From: Terriglobus sp.
Lineage (GTDB): Bacteria; Acidobacteriota; Terriglobia; Terriglobales; Acidobacteriaceae
Direction of reading: 5' to 3'
Length of the DNA: 11,329 bases
Assembly: GCA_023265355.1 (NCBI GenBank)
Contig: JAHFTZ010000030.1
Coordinates: forward strand, 1-11,329
This document shows, in pieces, positions 1 to 7,632 of this stretch (position 1 is its first letter; the number at the start of each line of letters is the position of its first letter). Under the pieces are notes generated by a model, which was not told where the DNA came from, did no database searches, and saw only the letters and a list, made by a program, of their open reading frames with translations. The translations under genes were made by a program, and so were the position numbers.

Positions 1-303
1 CTGCGGACGTAAAACCCGGCTTTGCAACAGTGACTTTGTAGCTTCCACGCGGAAGGGCGGGAGCGTTGTAATTACCGCTCTCGTCGGCCAGAACAGCCGT
101 GGTGGCGGAGGTTTCGGTGTTGACGATAGTGATGGCCGCGCCGGGAACGACGGCCCGGTGGAATCAGTGATGACGCCGTTCACACGTCCAGTATCGGTCT
201 GTGCGAGAAGGCGAGACTGTGTGCCAGCAATCAGGGAGAGAATGACAACGGTCATGCCCAGAATGCGGCTGACCGGGCTTCTCATCTTATAAAAGGTGTT
301 CAT
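1..303 (-). pseudogene. TonB-dependent receptor-like protein, N-terminal fragment with a frameshift
   Basis: This is the 5' end of a gene that continues past the left edge. The first frame (ATG at 303) gives a hydrophobic signal peptide (ILGMTVVILSLIAG, ending near LLAQ), then TGRVNGVITDSTG. The reading then jumps frame near 151-157 and continues as VVPGAAITIVNTE, later GNYNAPALPRGSYKV. Joined, the two halves form the start of a carboxypeptidase-regulatory-like beta domain, the usual N-terminus of the very large Oar-like TonB-dependent receptors of Acidobacteria, which import large substrates across the outer membrane. The receptor barrel lies outside the window, so that part of the call is by family resemblance. 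Restoring one G in the run at 154-156 (GGG to GGGG) repairs the frame, so this may be a sequencing error rather than true decay. Neither frame meets a stop before the edge. The start at 303 is chosen because GGAGG lies nine bases upstream; ATG at 309 would leave only three. Confidence 0.7.
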
Positions 304-312
304 AAACATAGG

Positions 313-317
313 CCTCC
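313..317 (-). promoter_or_regulatory. Shine-Dalgarno site of the receptor gene
   Basis: On the minus strand this reads GGAGG. It is nine bases from the ATG at 303 and three from the ATG at 309, so it favours 303 as the start. Confidence 0.6.
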
Positions 318-439
318 AGGAAGAAACGTCGGTTCGGATCTTGCGCGAACCTCTGCTTCACCGGGACTAACACTCGTCACTTGGAAAAGGTCATCGCAAT
401 CTTCTTCGTCCCTTTTATGCTTCTTTTTTAGATCAACAC

Positions 440-454
440 TTTCATCAAATGAAA
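440..454. promoter_or_regulatory. Inverted repeat TTTCAT-CAA-ATGAAA, candidate operator
   Basis: This is a perfect 6-bp inverted repeat with a 3-bp spacer, in the 248-bp gap between the divergent receptor gene and the winged-helix regulator. A further TTTCATT lies at 503-509. Position and symmetry fit a regulator binding site, possibly for the neighbouring regulator, but AT-rich chance symmetry cannot be excluded. The rest of the gap (304-551) holds the receptor leader and the regulator promoter, with no gene. Confidence 0.35.
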
Positions 455-493
455 TGAATGACTTAGAGATGGCTCATCGATCGGTCTCGCATC

Positions 494-502
494 TGTAATA
501 AT
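494..502 (+). promoter_or_regulatory. Extended -10 promoter element for the regulator gene
   Basis: TGTAATAAT reads as an extended -10 (TG, one base, AATAAT; five of six matches to TATAAT). No good -35 is seen at the expected distance, which is tolerable for extended -10 promoters. Transcription would begin near 509. That is downstream of the TTG at 507 and supports translation from the ATG pair at 552/555. Confidence 0.4.
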
Positions 503-551
503 TTCATTGACCCGCTTGCCCCTCTTCCCAAGGGCCTGTCCGGTCTTCATT

Positions 552-2783
552 ATGATGAATAATTTGCTCCAAGCCCGCATTGCTTTCGGCCTATTTGAGG
601 CTGACTTGACTTCGGGTGAGTTGCACAAAGCGGGGTTTCGGGTAAAGCTCCAAAGCCAGCCCTTCCGCGTCCTGATGGCTCTGGTCGAGCGTCCAGGCGA
701 AGTCGTCACGCGGGAAGAACTCCAGCTTCGCCTCTGGGGCAAAGACACGGTCGTAGACTTCGATCACTCCCTGGGAACAGCGATTAATAAAATAAGGGAA
801 GCCCTCGGAGACTCTGCAGAGAACCCTCGTTTCGTGGAGACGCTGGCGAAGCGCGGCTACCGGTTCATTGCACCTGTCACTCTGCCACCGGCCTTTATCT
901 CCCCGGAGACGACCGAGGTTCTTCCTGCAGCTTCCGCGGAACCGACCCCCGTCAAAGTCTTACCTTTCCACCCAGCCAACGCGCTCGAAGCCTCCTCTAC
1001 GCCAGAGAAGAACCTGATCGCGTCAGGCCAAGTTCTGGCCCGGCGACTTCAGACCCCATATCTCTTCGCGGGAATCGCTCTGGTTGTTGTGGTTATCGGA
1101 GCTTTCTTTTTCGGTACGCAGCGGGAGCGGGTGCTCGTTCCAAAGATTCGCCAGATCACGCACGATGGCCATATCCTCTCCGGCTTTCGCGCCATGGAGG
1201 CCTTCCCCGCAGTCGTTACTGATGGAGTCCACCTCTTTACCTCCGATGTGCAGGAAGGAAAGGTGGAGTTGGTCCAGGTCTCGACCGTCTCCGGGGAAGC
1301 AAAGCCTCTGGGGATTCCGGACGAAGTCATGGGGCCGTCAGTGGGCGATATCTCTCCCGATGGATCGAAGCTTCTGATCCGGAGCCACCTCTCGAATGAA
1401 TCGGAGCAGCCTCTCTGGATGGTTCCCGTGGGTGGCGGATCGGCCCAGCGCGTCCCAAATGTGCTGGCGCACGATGCCACGTGGATGCCGAACGGAGAAG
1501 ACGTCCTCTTCGCCGCGGAAGAAAAGCTTTTCGTGGCTCACCTCAAAGACAGATCCATCGAAGAGATGGCAAGGCTTCCGGGAAGAGCCTTCTGGCTCCG
1601 CTGGTCCTCCGATGGGAAACGCCTTCGTTTCACCATCTTCGATCCTATTACGCACAGGCAGGCCCTGTGGCAGTTGGACGCCGACGGCACCAAGCCGAAA
1701 CCGTTGCTGCAAGGATGGAAGGAAGACGCGGACAGCTGTTGCGGCGTGTGGACCGCCGACGACTCTTCTTTCATCTTTCAAGCCATGCACGGCAACGAAT
1801 CGGATCTATGGCGTATGGGCGGTCATGGCGTGGGTACGCCCGAGAGACTGACGGACGGGCCAATGATCTTTCAGGGTGCCGTCGCGGCCAGAACCGGAAC
1901 GCGCATCTTCTTCACCGGTGTCGACGTGCAGTCGGATGTCGAGGCCTACCGCCCGCAGAGTAAAGACTTCGCTCCGATACAAGGCTTTCTTCGCGACTCC
2001 AATCGGCTCGAATTTTCCCGGAATAAACAGTGGGTCGCGTGGGCGGATACGAATGGGCGGCTGTGGAGAGCGCGAGTCGATGGCAGCGAAAAGCTGCAGT
2101 TGACACCCGACACGATTGAGGTCTTCCTTGTGCGCTGGGCTCCGGACGGAAACCAGCTCGCACTCATGGGGCGGGAAACCGGAAAAGCATGGCAGATTTA
2201 CCTGGTAAAGGCGGACGGCAGCGCGCTGGAGCGAGTTCTGCAAGAGTCCCGTAACGCAGGGGACCCTACCTGGTCGGCCGATGGAAAGTCCCTCGTCTTC
2301 GGACGTGTTCCGGATCTCATGGGGAAGGAAGAGGGAACCCGCATGCTGCAGATCGTCGATCTGCAGACCCACGCCGTTCAGACCTTGCCGGGCTCAGAAA
2401 ACCTCTTCAGCCCAAGATGGTCCCCGGATGGGCGGCACATCGCGGCGATCTCCCTGGATCAGCAACGCTTGATGCTCTACGACACAGCGACGAAGCAGTG
2501 GAGGCAACTCGCCTCCGGATCTTTTGCTGACCCGGTCTGGACCTCCGACAGCCAGGCCATCATTACTCATGGCTTTATGGACTCGCGCCAGCCCATCGTT
2601 CGCGTTGCGGTGCAGGATGGTCACGTGGAAGAGATCGCCACCCTGGGCAATTTCCACGCGGGCAGCATCATGGATTTCTTTTTCTGCGGTCTTACACCTG
2701 ATAATCTCGCCGTCGTGCGCGCACAGCGAGCCACAGGAAATCTCTATTCGCTGGACACCGCGCCGCATGAGTCCTGGCAATAA
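552..2783 (+). CDS. ToxR/CadC-like membrane regulator: winged helix, transmembrane helix, PD40 propeller
   Basis: This is a 743-residue one-component transcription regulator. Residues about 9-109 form an OmpR/PhoB-type winged helix (FGLFEADLTSGEL, QPFRVLMALVERPGEVVTRE, NPRFVETLAKRGYRFIAPV). A proline- and alanine-rich linker follows (about 110-168), then one transmembrane helix (about 170-188, LFAGIALVVVVIGAFFFG). The rest is a predicted periplasmic TolB/PD40-like beta propeller with repeats marked by SPDG, SSDG, APDG, SADG and SPDG. Residues 396-397 are a vicinal Cys pair in CCGVWTADD, a motif I remember as common in acidobacterial homologs. DNA binding is inside the cell and presumed sensing outside it. 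An in-frame TTG at 507 would add 15 residues, but homology begins at RIAFGLF and the likely promoter lies too close, so 552 (or 555) is preferred. The ribosome site is weak. The gene lies between a receptor and a glycosidase, which suggests a sugar-related signal; ligand and targets are unknown. Confidence 0.88.
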   Translation: MMNNLLQARIAFGLFEADLTSGELHKAGFRVKLQSQPFRVLMALVERPGEVVTREELQLRLWGKDTVVDFDHSLGTAINKIREALGDSAENPRFVETLAKRGYRFIAPVTLPPAFISPETTEVLPAASAEPTPVKVLPFHPANALEASSTPEKNLIASGQVLARRLQTPYLFAGIALVVVVIGAFFFGTQRERVLVPKIRQITHDGHILSGFRAMEAFPAVVTDGVHLFTSDVQEGKVELVQVSTVSGEAKPLGIPDEVMGPSVGDISPDGSKLLIRSHLSNESEQPLWMVPVGGGSAQRVPNVLAHDATWMPNGEDVLFAAEEKLFVAHLKDRSIEEMARLPGRAFWLRWSSDGKRLRFTIFDPITHRQALWQLDADGTKPKPLLQGWKEDADSCCGVWTADDSSFIFQAMHGNESDLWRMGGHGVGTPERLTDGPMIFQGAVAARTGTRIFFTGVDVQSDVEAYRPQSKDFAPIQGFLRDSNRLEFSRNKQWVAWADTNGRLWRARVDGSEKLQLTPDTIEVFLVRWAPDGNQLALMGRETGKAWQIYLVKADGSALERVLQESRNAGDPTWSADGKSLVFGRVPDLMGKEEGTRMLQIVDLQTHAVQTLPGSENLFSPRWSPDGRHIAAISLDQQRLMLYDTATKQWRQLASGSFADPVWTSDSQAIITHGFMDSRQPIVRVAVQDGHVEEIATLGNFHAGSIMDFFFCGLTPDNLAVVRAQRATGNLYSLDTAPHESWQ

Positions 2784-2882
2784 CTTGCTGATATTAAACC
2801 ACTTAGTTGTTGACTGAAAGTTGATCTTCAAATTATCGCGGGGTACTTGCGTTGATCTGTCGATTCACGTTGTTCTCGTCCC

Positions 2883-5369
2883 ATGCGATCCTGCGAATCT
2901 TTCCTTCTAAAGACCTCCTTCACCCTGGTTCTTATCGTCGAGTGCCTTTCCGCCCGGGGTCAGCAGTTCAAACCCACGGCGCACGGAATCGAGGCAAGCG
3001 CGGACGGAACCGTCCTCCAGGTTTCGGCGCTGCGTGAGGACGTGCTGCGCGTGCGGATGTGGAAGGCAGGAAAGGAGTTTGAAGATGCGTCCTGGGCTGT
3101 CCTGCCGGAGGCGCGGAAAAGTTCTGCAAACGTCGTGGCAGAACCCCGAGGTTTTCACACGCAGGAACTGCGGGTCGTCATCGGCCCCGACCTGACGCTG
3201 ACCGTTGCCGACCTCGACGGAAAAGTTTTGCAGAAGGATGCCGAGCCCGTGAGTTGGCAGGGCGAACGATTTCGCGTGCGCAAGCAGCGTACGCCAGAGG
3301 ACAGCTTCTTCGGCCTTGGCGACAAACCCGGCCCCCTTGATCGCAGCGGTCAATCCTTCGCCATGTGGAATACGGACACCTTCGGTTGGCAGGAGTCGAC
3401 GGATCCCATCTATAAAAGCATTCCCTTCTTCATCGACTTCAAGAGCGGAAGCGCTGTGGGCGTCCTCGTGGATAACACCTGGAGAAGCTCCTTCGATTTC
3501 GGGCGAGAGAATCCAAACCAGATCTCCTTTGGAGCTCCCGACGGCCCCATTGACTACTACCTGCTCTATGGTCCGGAGCCAAAGCAGGTCGTGAGCGCCT
3601 ACGCCTGGCTGACTGGCCCGACGCCGCTTCCGCCTCTGTGGTCGCTCGGGTTCCAGCAGTCACGCTATAGCTACTATCCCGCTTCCGAATTGATGGCAGT
3701 CGCGAAGCGTCTCCGCGCAGACAAAATTCCGAGTGACGCGCTCTACCTGGACATCGACTTCCAGAAGAAGAACCGCCCCTTCACCGTCGACGACGAGCAC
3801 TACCCTCACTTCAGTGAGATGGTGAAGCAACTTGCGCAGGACCACTTCCATCTCGTGGTCATCACAGATCTGCATGTCGCTCGCGTGCCGAACGCTGGCT
3901 ACACTCCCTATGACAGTGGCACCGCTGGTGACCAGTTCGTGAAGAATCCAGATGGTTCGACCTTCGTTGGAGAGGTGTGGCCAGGGCCGTCCGTCTTCCC
4001 CGACTTCACGCAGGCCACAACACGTGCGTGGTGGGGCACGCTCTACAAAGATTTCGCGTACATGGGCGTAGCTGGTTTCTGGAACGACATGAATGAACCA
4101 GCCGTTTTTGGCGTTCCCAGCAAGACCATGCCGGACAACGTGCAGCACCGTATTCACGAGCCAGGATTTGCCCAGAGGACTGCGACCCACGCGGAGATCC
4201 ACAACGTCTACGGAATGGAAAACTCGCGCGGCACCTACGAGGGTCTTCTGGCAGTGCGGCCCAATGAGCGTCCCTTCGTGCTGACGCGCGCGAGCTACGC
4301 AGGTGGTCAGCGCTATGCAGCAACATGGACGGGCGATAACAGTTCCACGTGGAACCATCTCCGGATGAGTGTTCCCCAGATTGTGAACCTGGGTCTTAGC
4401 GGCTTCTCCATGTCCGGAGCCGATGTGGGCGGGTTCGCAGGATCTCCGTCTCCCTACCTGCTGACAAAGTGGATAGAAATAGCAGCGTTTCAGCCGATCG
4501 ATCGCGATCACGCGGCCAAGGGAACGCGCCCGCACGAGGTATGGGTGGATGGGCCTGTGCATGAGGCCATCCGAAAGCGCTACATCGAAGAGCGGTATCG
4601 CCTGATGCCCTATCTCTACACAGTGGCAGAGGAGACCTCACACGACGGCCTACCCATCATGCAGCCTCTCTTCCTTGAGTTTCCACACGCCAACGCGAAT
4701 GGCCGCGCGATGGACCTCGACACCGGTGGCGGTGAGTTCCTCTTCGGTCGACACATCCTCGTCGCTCCCAATCCCTCACCTGAAGAGGTAGCGAGTTATG
4801 AAGTACATCTCCCGCCCGGCACCTGGTACGACTATTGGAGCGGCGAGCGCTACGAGCGGAACCGGCAGCTGCAGACTCTCGATCTGGAGCAGCGAGACAA
4901 GCTGACGCAGGAGAAGCCTCTCATGGTTACGCCTACCCTGGAGGCGCTTCCGGTATACGTCAGGGGAGGCAGCATCATCCCTCTGGCACCACTCACACAA
5001 AATTCTGATGAGCTTCCGCAAGGACCTCTCACCATTCGCATCTATCTTGCAAGCGATGTAAATGAGCCATGCGCCGGAGAAGTCTATACGGACGACGGCA
5101 AAAGCTTTGACTACCGCAAAGGCCAGTATGCACGCATCCACTTCGCATGCGCGCAGCAAGCGGACGTATCGCTTCGGATCACCGTGCTTCCCCAGGAAGG
5201 ACAGTACAAGCCCTGGTGGAATAGCTATCGCTTCGAAGTGCTTGGCTGGAGTCCAAAAGAAAAGAAGGCAGAGATTGCGGGACGTCCCGCTTCGTTGGAC
5301 GTAGACGGAGGAGCAGTGAAGGTCACCTCCGGATCGAGACGCGAGGGTCTTCAAATTCTTCTGAGATAG
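2883..5369 (+). CDS. Secreted glycoside hydrolase family 31 (alpha-glucosidase/alpha-xylosidase type)
   Basis: This 828-residue retaining alpha-glycosidase has an N-terminal signal peptide (hydrophobic TSFTLVLIVECL, ending near ARG-QQ), so it is exported. The N-terminal beta-sandwich covers about 30-245. The catalytic barrel covers about 250-600, with LGFQQSRYSYY at 255-265, DID at 290-292, the nucleophile Asp402 in GFWNDMNEP and the acid/base Asp485 in WTGDN. GADVGGF follows at 512-518, with a sugar-binding Arg541/His543 pair in DRDHA. C-terminal beta domains run to the end, including GTWYDYWSG (646-654) and VYVRGGSIIP (691-700). Length and motif order are normal for GH31. Family members cleave terminal alpha-glucosyl, alpha-xylosyl or related residues; specificity cannot be assigned. 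DIDFQ replaces the common DIDYM. The gene starts 99 bp after the regulator stop, so it may be cotranscribed or have its own weak promoter (TTGACT at 2810-2815, no convincing -10). No strong ribosome site is visible; an upstream in-frame TGA at 2853-2855 rules out a longer start. Confidence 0.92.
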   Translation: MRSCESFLLKTSFTLVLIVECLSARGQQFKPTAHGIEASADGTVLQVSALREDVLRVRMWKAGKEFEDASWAVLPEARKSSANVVAEPRGFHTQELRVVIGPDLTLTVADLDGKVLQKDAEPVSWQGERFRVRKQRTPEDSFFGLGDKPGPLDRSGQSFAMWNTDTFGWQESTDPIYKSIPFFIDFKSGSAVGVLVDNTWRSSFDFGRENPNQISFGAPDGPIDYYLLYGPEPKQVVSAYAWLTGPTPLPPLWSLGFQQSRYSYYPASELMAVAKRLRADKIPSDALYLDIDFQKKNRPFTVDDEHYPHFSEMVKQLAQDHFHLVVITDLHVARVPNAGYTPYDSGTAGDQFVKNPDGSTFVGEVWPGPSVFPDFTQATTRAWWGTLYKDFAYMGVAGFWNDMNEPAVFGVPSKTMPDNVQHRIHEPGFAQRTATHAEIHNVYGMENSRGTYEGLLAVRPNERPFVLTRASYAGGQRYAATWTGDNSSTWNHLRMSVPQIVNLGLSGFSMSGADVGGFAGSPSPYLLTKWIEIAAFQPIDRDHAAKGTRPHEVWVDGPVHEAIRKRYIEERYRLMPYLYTVAEETSHDGLPIMQPLFLEFPHANANGRAMDLDTGGGEFLFGRHILVAPNPSPEEVASYEVHLPPGTWYDYWSGERYERNRQLQTLDLEQRDKLTQEKPLMVTPTLEALPVYVRGGSIIPLAPLTQNSDELPQGPLTIRIYLASDVNEPCAGEVYTDDGKSFDYRKGQYARIHFACAQQADVSLRITVLPQEGQYKPWWNSYRFEVLGWSPKEKKAEIAGRPASLDVDGGAVKVTSGSRREGLQILLR

Positions 5370-5372
5370 GAG

Positions 5373-5621
5373 TTAAATGCGGCCTGCTAAACGGAGAGCT
5401 GCAATTTCTTCGTCGGTAAATATGTGAGACCTTGTAAGAAACTGAAGACCGCCGGGGCCTTCGAGTGAGAACGCCGCGCCGAATCCCGGAACCACATTGA
5501 TGATAGGTTGCGTGTGTCCAGCATTCAAACTGCGGCGCGGAGAGGTAGAAGGGCGATCCTGCGATCTACCCGGGTTGCACGTCGTGCTTCCGATGCGAAA
5601 CTCTCCCAGAGGAAAGCACAT
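5373..5621 (-). CDS. Unrecognised 82-residue ORF, possibly the 3' remnant of a lost gene
   Basis: This minus-strand ORF ends three bases beyond the glycosidase stop codon, making a tight convergent pair with no room for a terminator. Its N-terminal half (about residues 1-34, rich in Arg, Ser and Pro) looks non-coding. The C-terminal half looks like real protein: PIINVVPGFGAAFSLEGPGG, then FLTRSHIFTDEEIAALR and a final LAGRI. I do not recognise a family. No clear ribosome site precedes the ATG at 5621. It lies just downstream of a decayed aldehyde dehydrogenase on the same strand, so it is probably the tail of another disrupted gene whose 5' part was deleted. A short intact hypothetical gene is the alternative. 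Confidence 0.3.
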   Translation of the reverse strand: MCFPLGEFRIGSTTCNPGRSQDRPSTSPRRSLNAGHTQPIINVVPGFGAAFSLEGPGGLQFLTRSHIFTDEEIAALRLAGRI

Positions 5622-5654
5622 CGGCGCGCTTCCCTCGCAGCATCCGCCTAACTG

Positions 5655-6150
5655 CTAGAACATCAGCGGCCCATGGGCGGCCTTGAGTTCGTCCGTCACG
5701 GTGGAACCGGTGAACGCCACCTTGGTGATGCGAGGATTGGTGGCGAGCGCCTGACCGACTTCGCGACCGAAGCCGTTAACAATATTGAGAACACCATTGG
5801 GCAGCAGATCCGCAATCAACTCCATCAAAATGAGGATCGAAACCGGCGTCTGCTCTGCAGGCTTCAGCACGACACAATTGCCCGCAGCGAGAGCCGGGGG
5901 CACTTTCCATGCAGCCATGAAAAGCGGAAAGTTCCACGGGATGATCTGCCCGATGACGCCGAGTGGTTCATGGACGTGGTAGGCCACCGTGTCGTGATCG
6001 ATCTCCGAGATACCGCCTTGTTGCGCACGGATCGCGCCAGGGAAGTAGCAAAAGTGATCGGCGGAGAGGGGGCACGTCGGCTGCCGTCGGCTCACGCAGC
6101 GGTTTGCCGTTGTCCCATGTCTCGGCCGCAGCCAGAAGAGAGGTGGTCAT
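5655..6150 (-). pseudogene. Aldehyde dehydrogenase remnant, truncated at both ends and frameshifted
   Basis: Two overlapping minus-strand frames together encode about 165 residues of an NAD-dependent aldehyde dehydrogenase of the AldA/ExaC-like group, from roughly 510. The first frame (6150 to about 6070) reads [14 protein letters not shown] then TAADVP. The second continues [36 protein letters not shown] (with the catalytic Asn), KPAEQTP (cofactor-binding Lys) and VAFTGST, then ends in unrelated [12 protein letters not shown] and a TAG. The frame break is in a run of five G at 6068-6072, where four would restore the frame. Even if that base is an error, the N-terminal ~95 residues and everything after the FTGST motif are absent, including the ELGG glutamate and the catalytic cysteine. 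The product cannot be an active dehydrogenase. Confidence 0.85.
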
Positions 6151-6225
6151 CGTTTCCCTTCCTTCGGCTCGGCCTTGGTCGAGCCATTATGTTGGGGATT
6201 GTTCTGCGCGCACCGTGAGGCACTT

Positions 6226-6241
6226 GCCCAGTGATCTGGGC
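6226..6241 (-). terminator. Short hairpin at the Nudix stop codon, possible weak terminator
   Basis: GCCCAG-TGAT-CTGGGC forms a perfect 6-bp stem with a 4-base loop whose first base overlaps the TAG of the Nudix gene. No T tract follows on the minus strand, so it is at best a weak intrinsic terminator or an RNA 3'-end stabiliser. Confidence 0.3.
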
Positions 6242-6717
6242 TAAGCACGTGGGATGATTCGAGCTTCCAACGTATCCAGGAGGGGAATCTGCTCCGGTCT
6301 TATGTAGATTCTCGCGCGATGTGATGAAAACCATGAGCCACGATCGACCTCTGGGATTTCCAGCCGCTTGCCCGATCTCGGAGGCCATTCCACTTTGCAG
6401 GTGTTGCTCTTGAGTTGTGTCGGGTCACAGTCGCCTTCGAATGCCCAAGCGATCACAACCTTTCCGCTCTTCTGGCGAATCGAACCGAGTTCCATGAAAT
6501 CCCCGGTTGCGATGAAACCGGTCTCTTCGCGGAACTCGCGCTGTGCGGCCGCAAGAGGTTCCTCATCCGGCTCATACTCCCCTTTGGGAATTGTCCAGAC
6601 ACCCTCATCCTTGTTGGCCCAGAATGGGCCTCCGGGGTGAACCAGAAAAACCTCCAGCCCGTCCTTACGCTTTCGATACATCAGCAGACCGGCACTACGT
6701 TTTGAAGCTTTGCTCAT
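6241..6717 (-). CDS. Nudix hydrolase family protein
   Basis: This 158-residue protein contains a complete Nudix box: Gly46, Glu52, then REFREETGF at 60-68, matching G-x5-E-x7-REUxEExGU. The glutamates at 64-65 are the metal ligands. Flanking blocks SAGLLMYR (8-15), LVHPGGPFW (25-33), WTIPKGEYE (41-49) and WPPRSGKR later mark a subgroup of stand-alone bacterial Nudix proteins. Nudix enzymes hydrolyse nucleoside diphosphates linked to another group; the substrate here is unknown and the subgroup is often left as general housekeeping. No signal peptide is seen, so it should be cytoplasmic. It starts 30 bp after the stop of the TIM-barrel gene and is probably cotranscribed with it, although the ribosome site is poor. 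It is the only predicted cytoplasmic product in the 3' half of this gene run, so it may be a passenger rather than part of the pathway. Confidence 0.9.
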   Translation of the reverse strand: MSKASKRSAGLLMYRKRKDGLEVFLVHPGGPFWANKDEGVWTIPKGEYEPDEEPLAAAQREFREETGFIATGDFMELGSIRQKSGKVVIAWAFEGDCDPTQLKSNTCKVEWPPRSGKRLEIPEVDRGSWFSSHRARIYIRPEQIPLLDTLEARIIPRA

Positions 6718-6747
6718 TGGCTGTTAGATGCTGGCGTATCGCGCCTG

Positions 6748-7632
6748 TCACGACCGTCGACCCTCCGCAATTCCCTGCTGCGCTTCTATCCTCGACTTTC
6801 TCAGCGAGGCAACGGGATCAGTGGTTGGGGCGTATTCCATCGCGATGAAGCCGCTGTAATGCAATCTCCCGAGACTGCGATAGATATTCGTGTAATTGAT
6901 CTCGCCCGTCCCGGCCTCATTGCGGCCGGGAACGTCCGCGATATGGACCAGACCCACCCATTGAATGTTCGCTTCTAGTTTCTCGATCAGGTTCCCGGCG
7001 CCGCGTTGCTCATGATAGAAGTCGTACAACACTTTGACGTTGGGCCTATTGACCGCACGCACGATCTCGAATCCTTCCTTCACGGACGTCAGGAAGATCG
7101 TGGGATTTTCAAGCAGATCGATCGGTTCAATCACGATGTTGATTCCATTTTTTTCGGCTACATCGGAGGCTCGCTTCAGGTTGTCCACAGCGGCGGCGAA
7201 CTGCAGCTTTGGATCGATATCAAGTCTCTTGCCGGACTTGATGTTGATCTGCGGACATTCAAGCCCGTTCGCCACATGGCAGTGAGCTGTCACGCGCGAC
7301 ACGAACTCTTCCGTTTGGTCAGGAATGGCGAAACTGGCCTGCAGGCCGCTGAGCATATCGATCATCACACCTGAGGAGCGCATCTTCGCCATCATGCGAC
7401 GCTGCTCTTCGGGCGTCCATTTCTGGAAGAAACTGATCAGCTCTACACCTTGATAGCCTGCTTCGGCGACGATCTCGATACAACGTTCATACGAGTCCAC
7501 TTTGAGCATCGCAATTTCGCACGAGAACCGGTTAGCAGGGGCTGAGGGTTTTGCTACCTGGGCTACTGCACGAAAGAAAGTTCCTTCCAGTGCGGTTGCC
7601 GCAATCAACTGAGCGAAGTTGCGACGGTTCAT
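6748..7632 (-). CDS. Tat-exported hydroxypyruvate isomerase-like TIM-barrel protein
   Basis: This 294-residue protein belongs to the xylose isomerase-like/AP endonuclease 2 TIM-barrel superfamily. It begins with a twin-arginine signal (NRRNFAQLIAATALE, cleavage near AVAQ at 22-25), so it should act in the periplasm. Barrel residues match hydroxypyruvate isomerase (Hyi): Glu169 in VIEPID, Asp204 and His207 in YDFYHEQ, His230 in VHIADVPGR, then GTGEINY (241-247) and Glu266 in AMEY. Hyi interconverts hydroxypyruvate and tartronate semialdehyde in the cytoplasm. An exported form probably handles another sugar-like substrate, so I do not assign the gene name. The start at 7632 is supported by AGGAG four bases upstream and by the Arg-Arg motif. 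That ribosome site can pair with an upstream CGCTCCT (see findings). A candidate promoter is TTGTGT (7689-7694) and TACACT (7666-7671) with 17-bp spacing. The Nudix gene follows after 30 bp. Confidence 0.87.
   Translation of the reverse strand: MNRRNFAQLIAATALEGTFFRAVAQVAKPSAPANRFSCEIAMLKVDSYERCIEIVAEAGYQGVELISFFQKWTPEEQRRMMAKMRSSGVMIDMLSGLQASFAIPDQTEEFVSRVTAHCHVANGLECPQINIKSGKRLDIDPKLQFAAAVDNLKRASDVAEKNGINIVIEPIDLLENPTIFLTSVKEGFEIVRAVNRPNVKVLYDFYHEQRGAGNLIEKLEANIQWVGLVHIADVPGRNEAGTGEINYTNIYRSLGRLHYSGFIAMEYAPTTDPVASLRKSRIEAQQGIAEGRRS

Noticed and set aside
507..551. Upstream TTG start for the regulator
   Set aside because: The extra 15 residues lack resemblance to the winged-helix family, and the likely promoter at 494-502 would start transcription after the TTG.
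2810..2838. Promoter for the glycosidase gene with TTGACT
   Set aside because: The -35-like hexamer is good, but no convincing -10 is found at 16-18 bp, so it is not listed as a feature.
3660..4562. 300-codon minus-strand ORF
   Set aside because: It lies wholly opposite the glycosidase catalytic region, whose motifs are intact; a long shadow frame caused by GC-rich codon use.
5673..6218. 181-codon plus-strand ORF
   Set aside because: It is antisense to the aldehyde dehydrogenase remnant; the minus strand carries recognisable motifs such as PWNFP and KPAEQTP, while the plus-strand product resembles no family.
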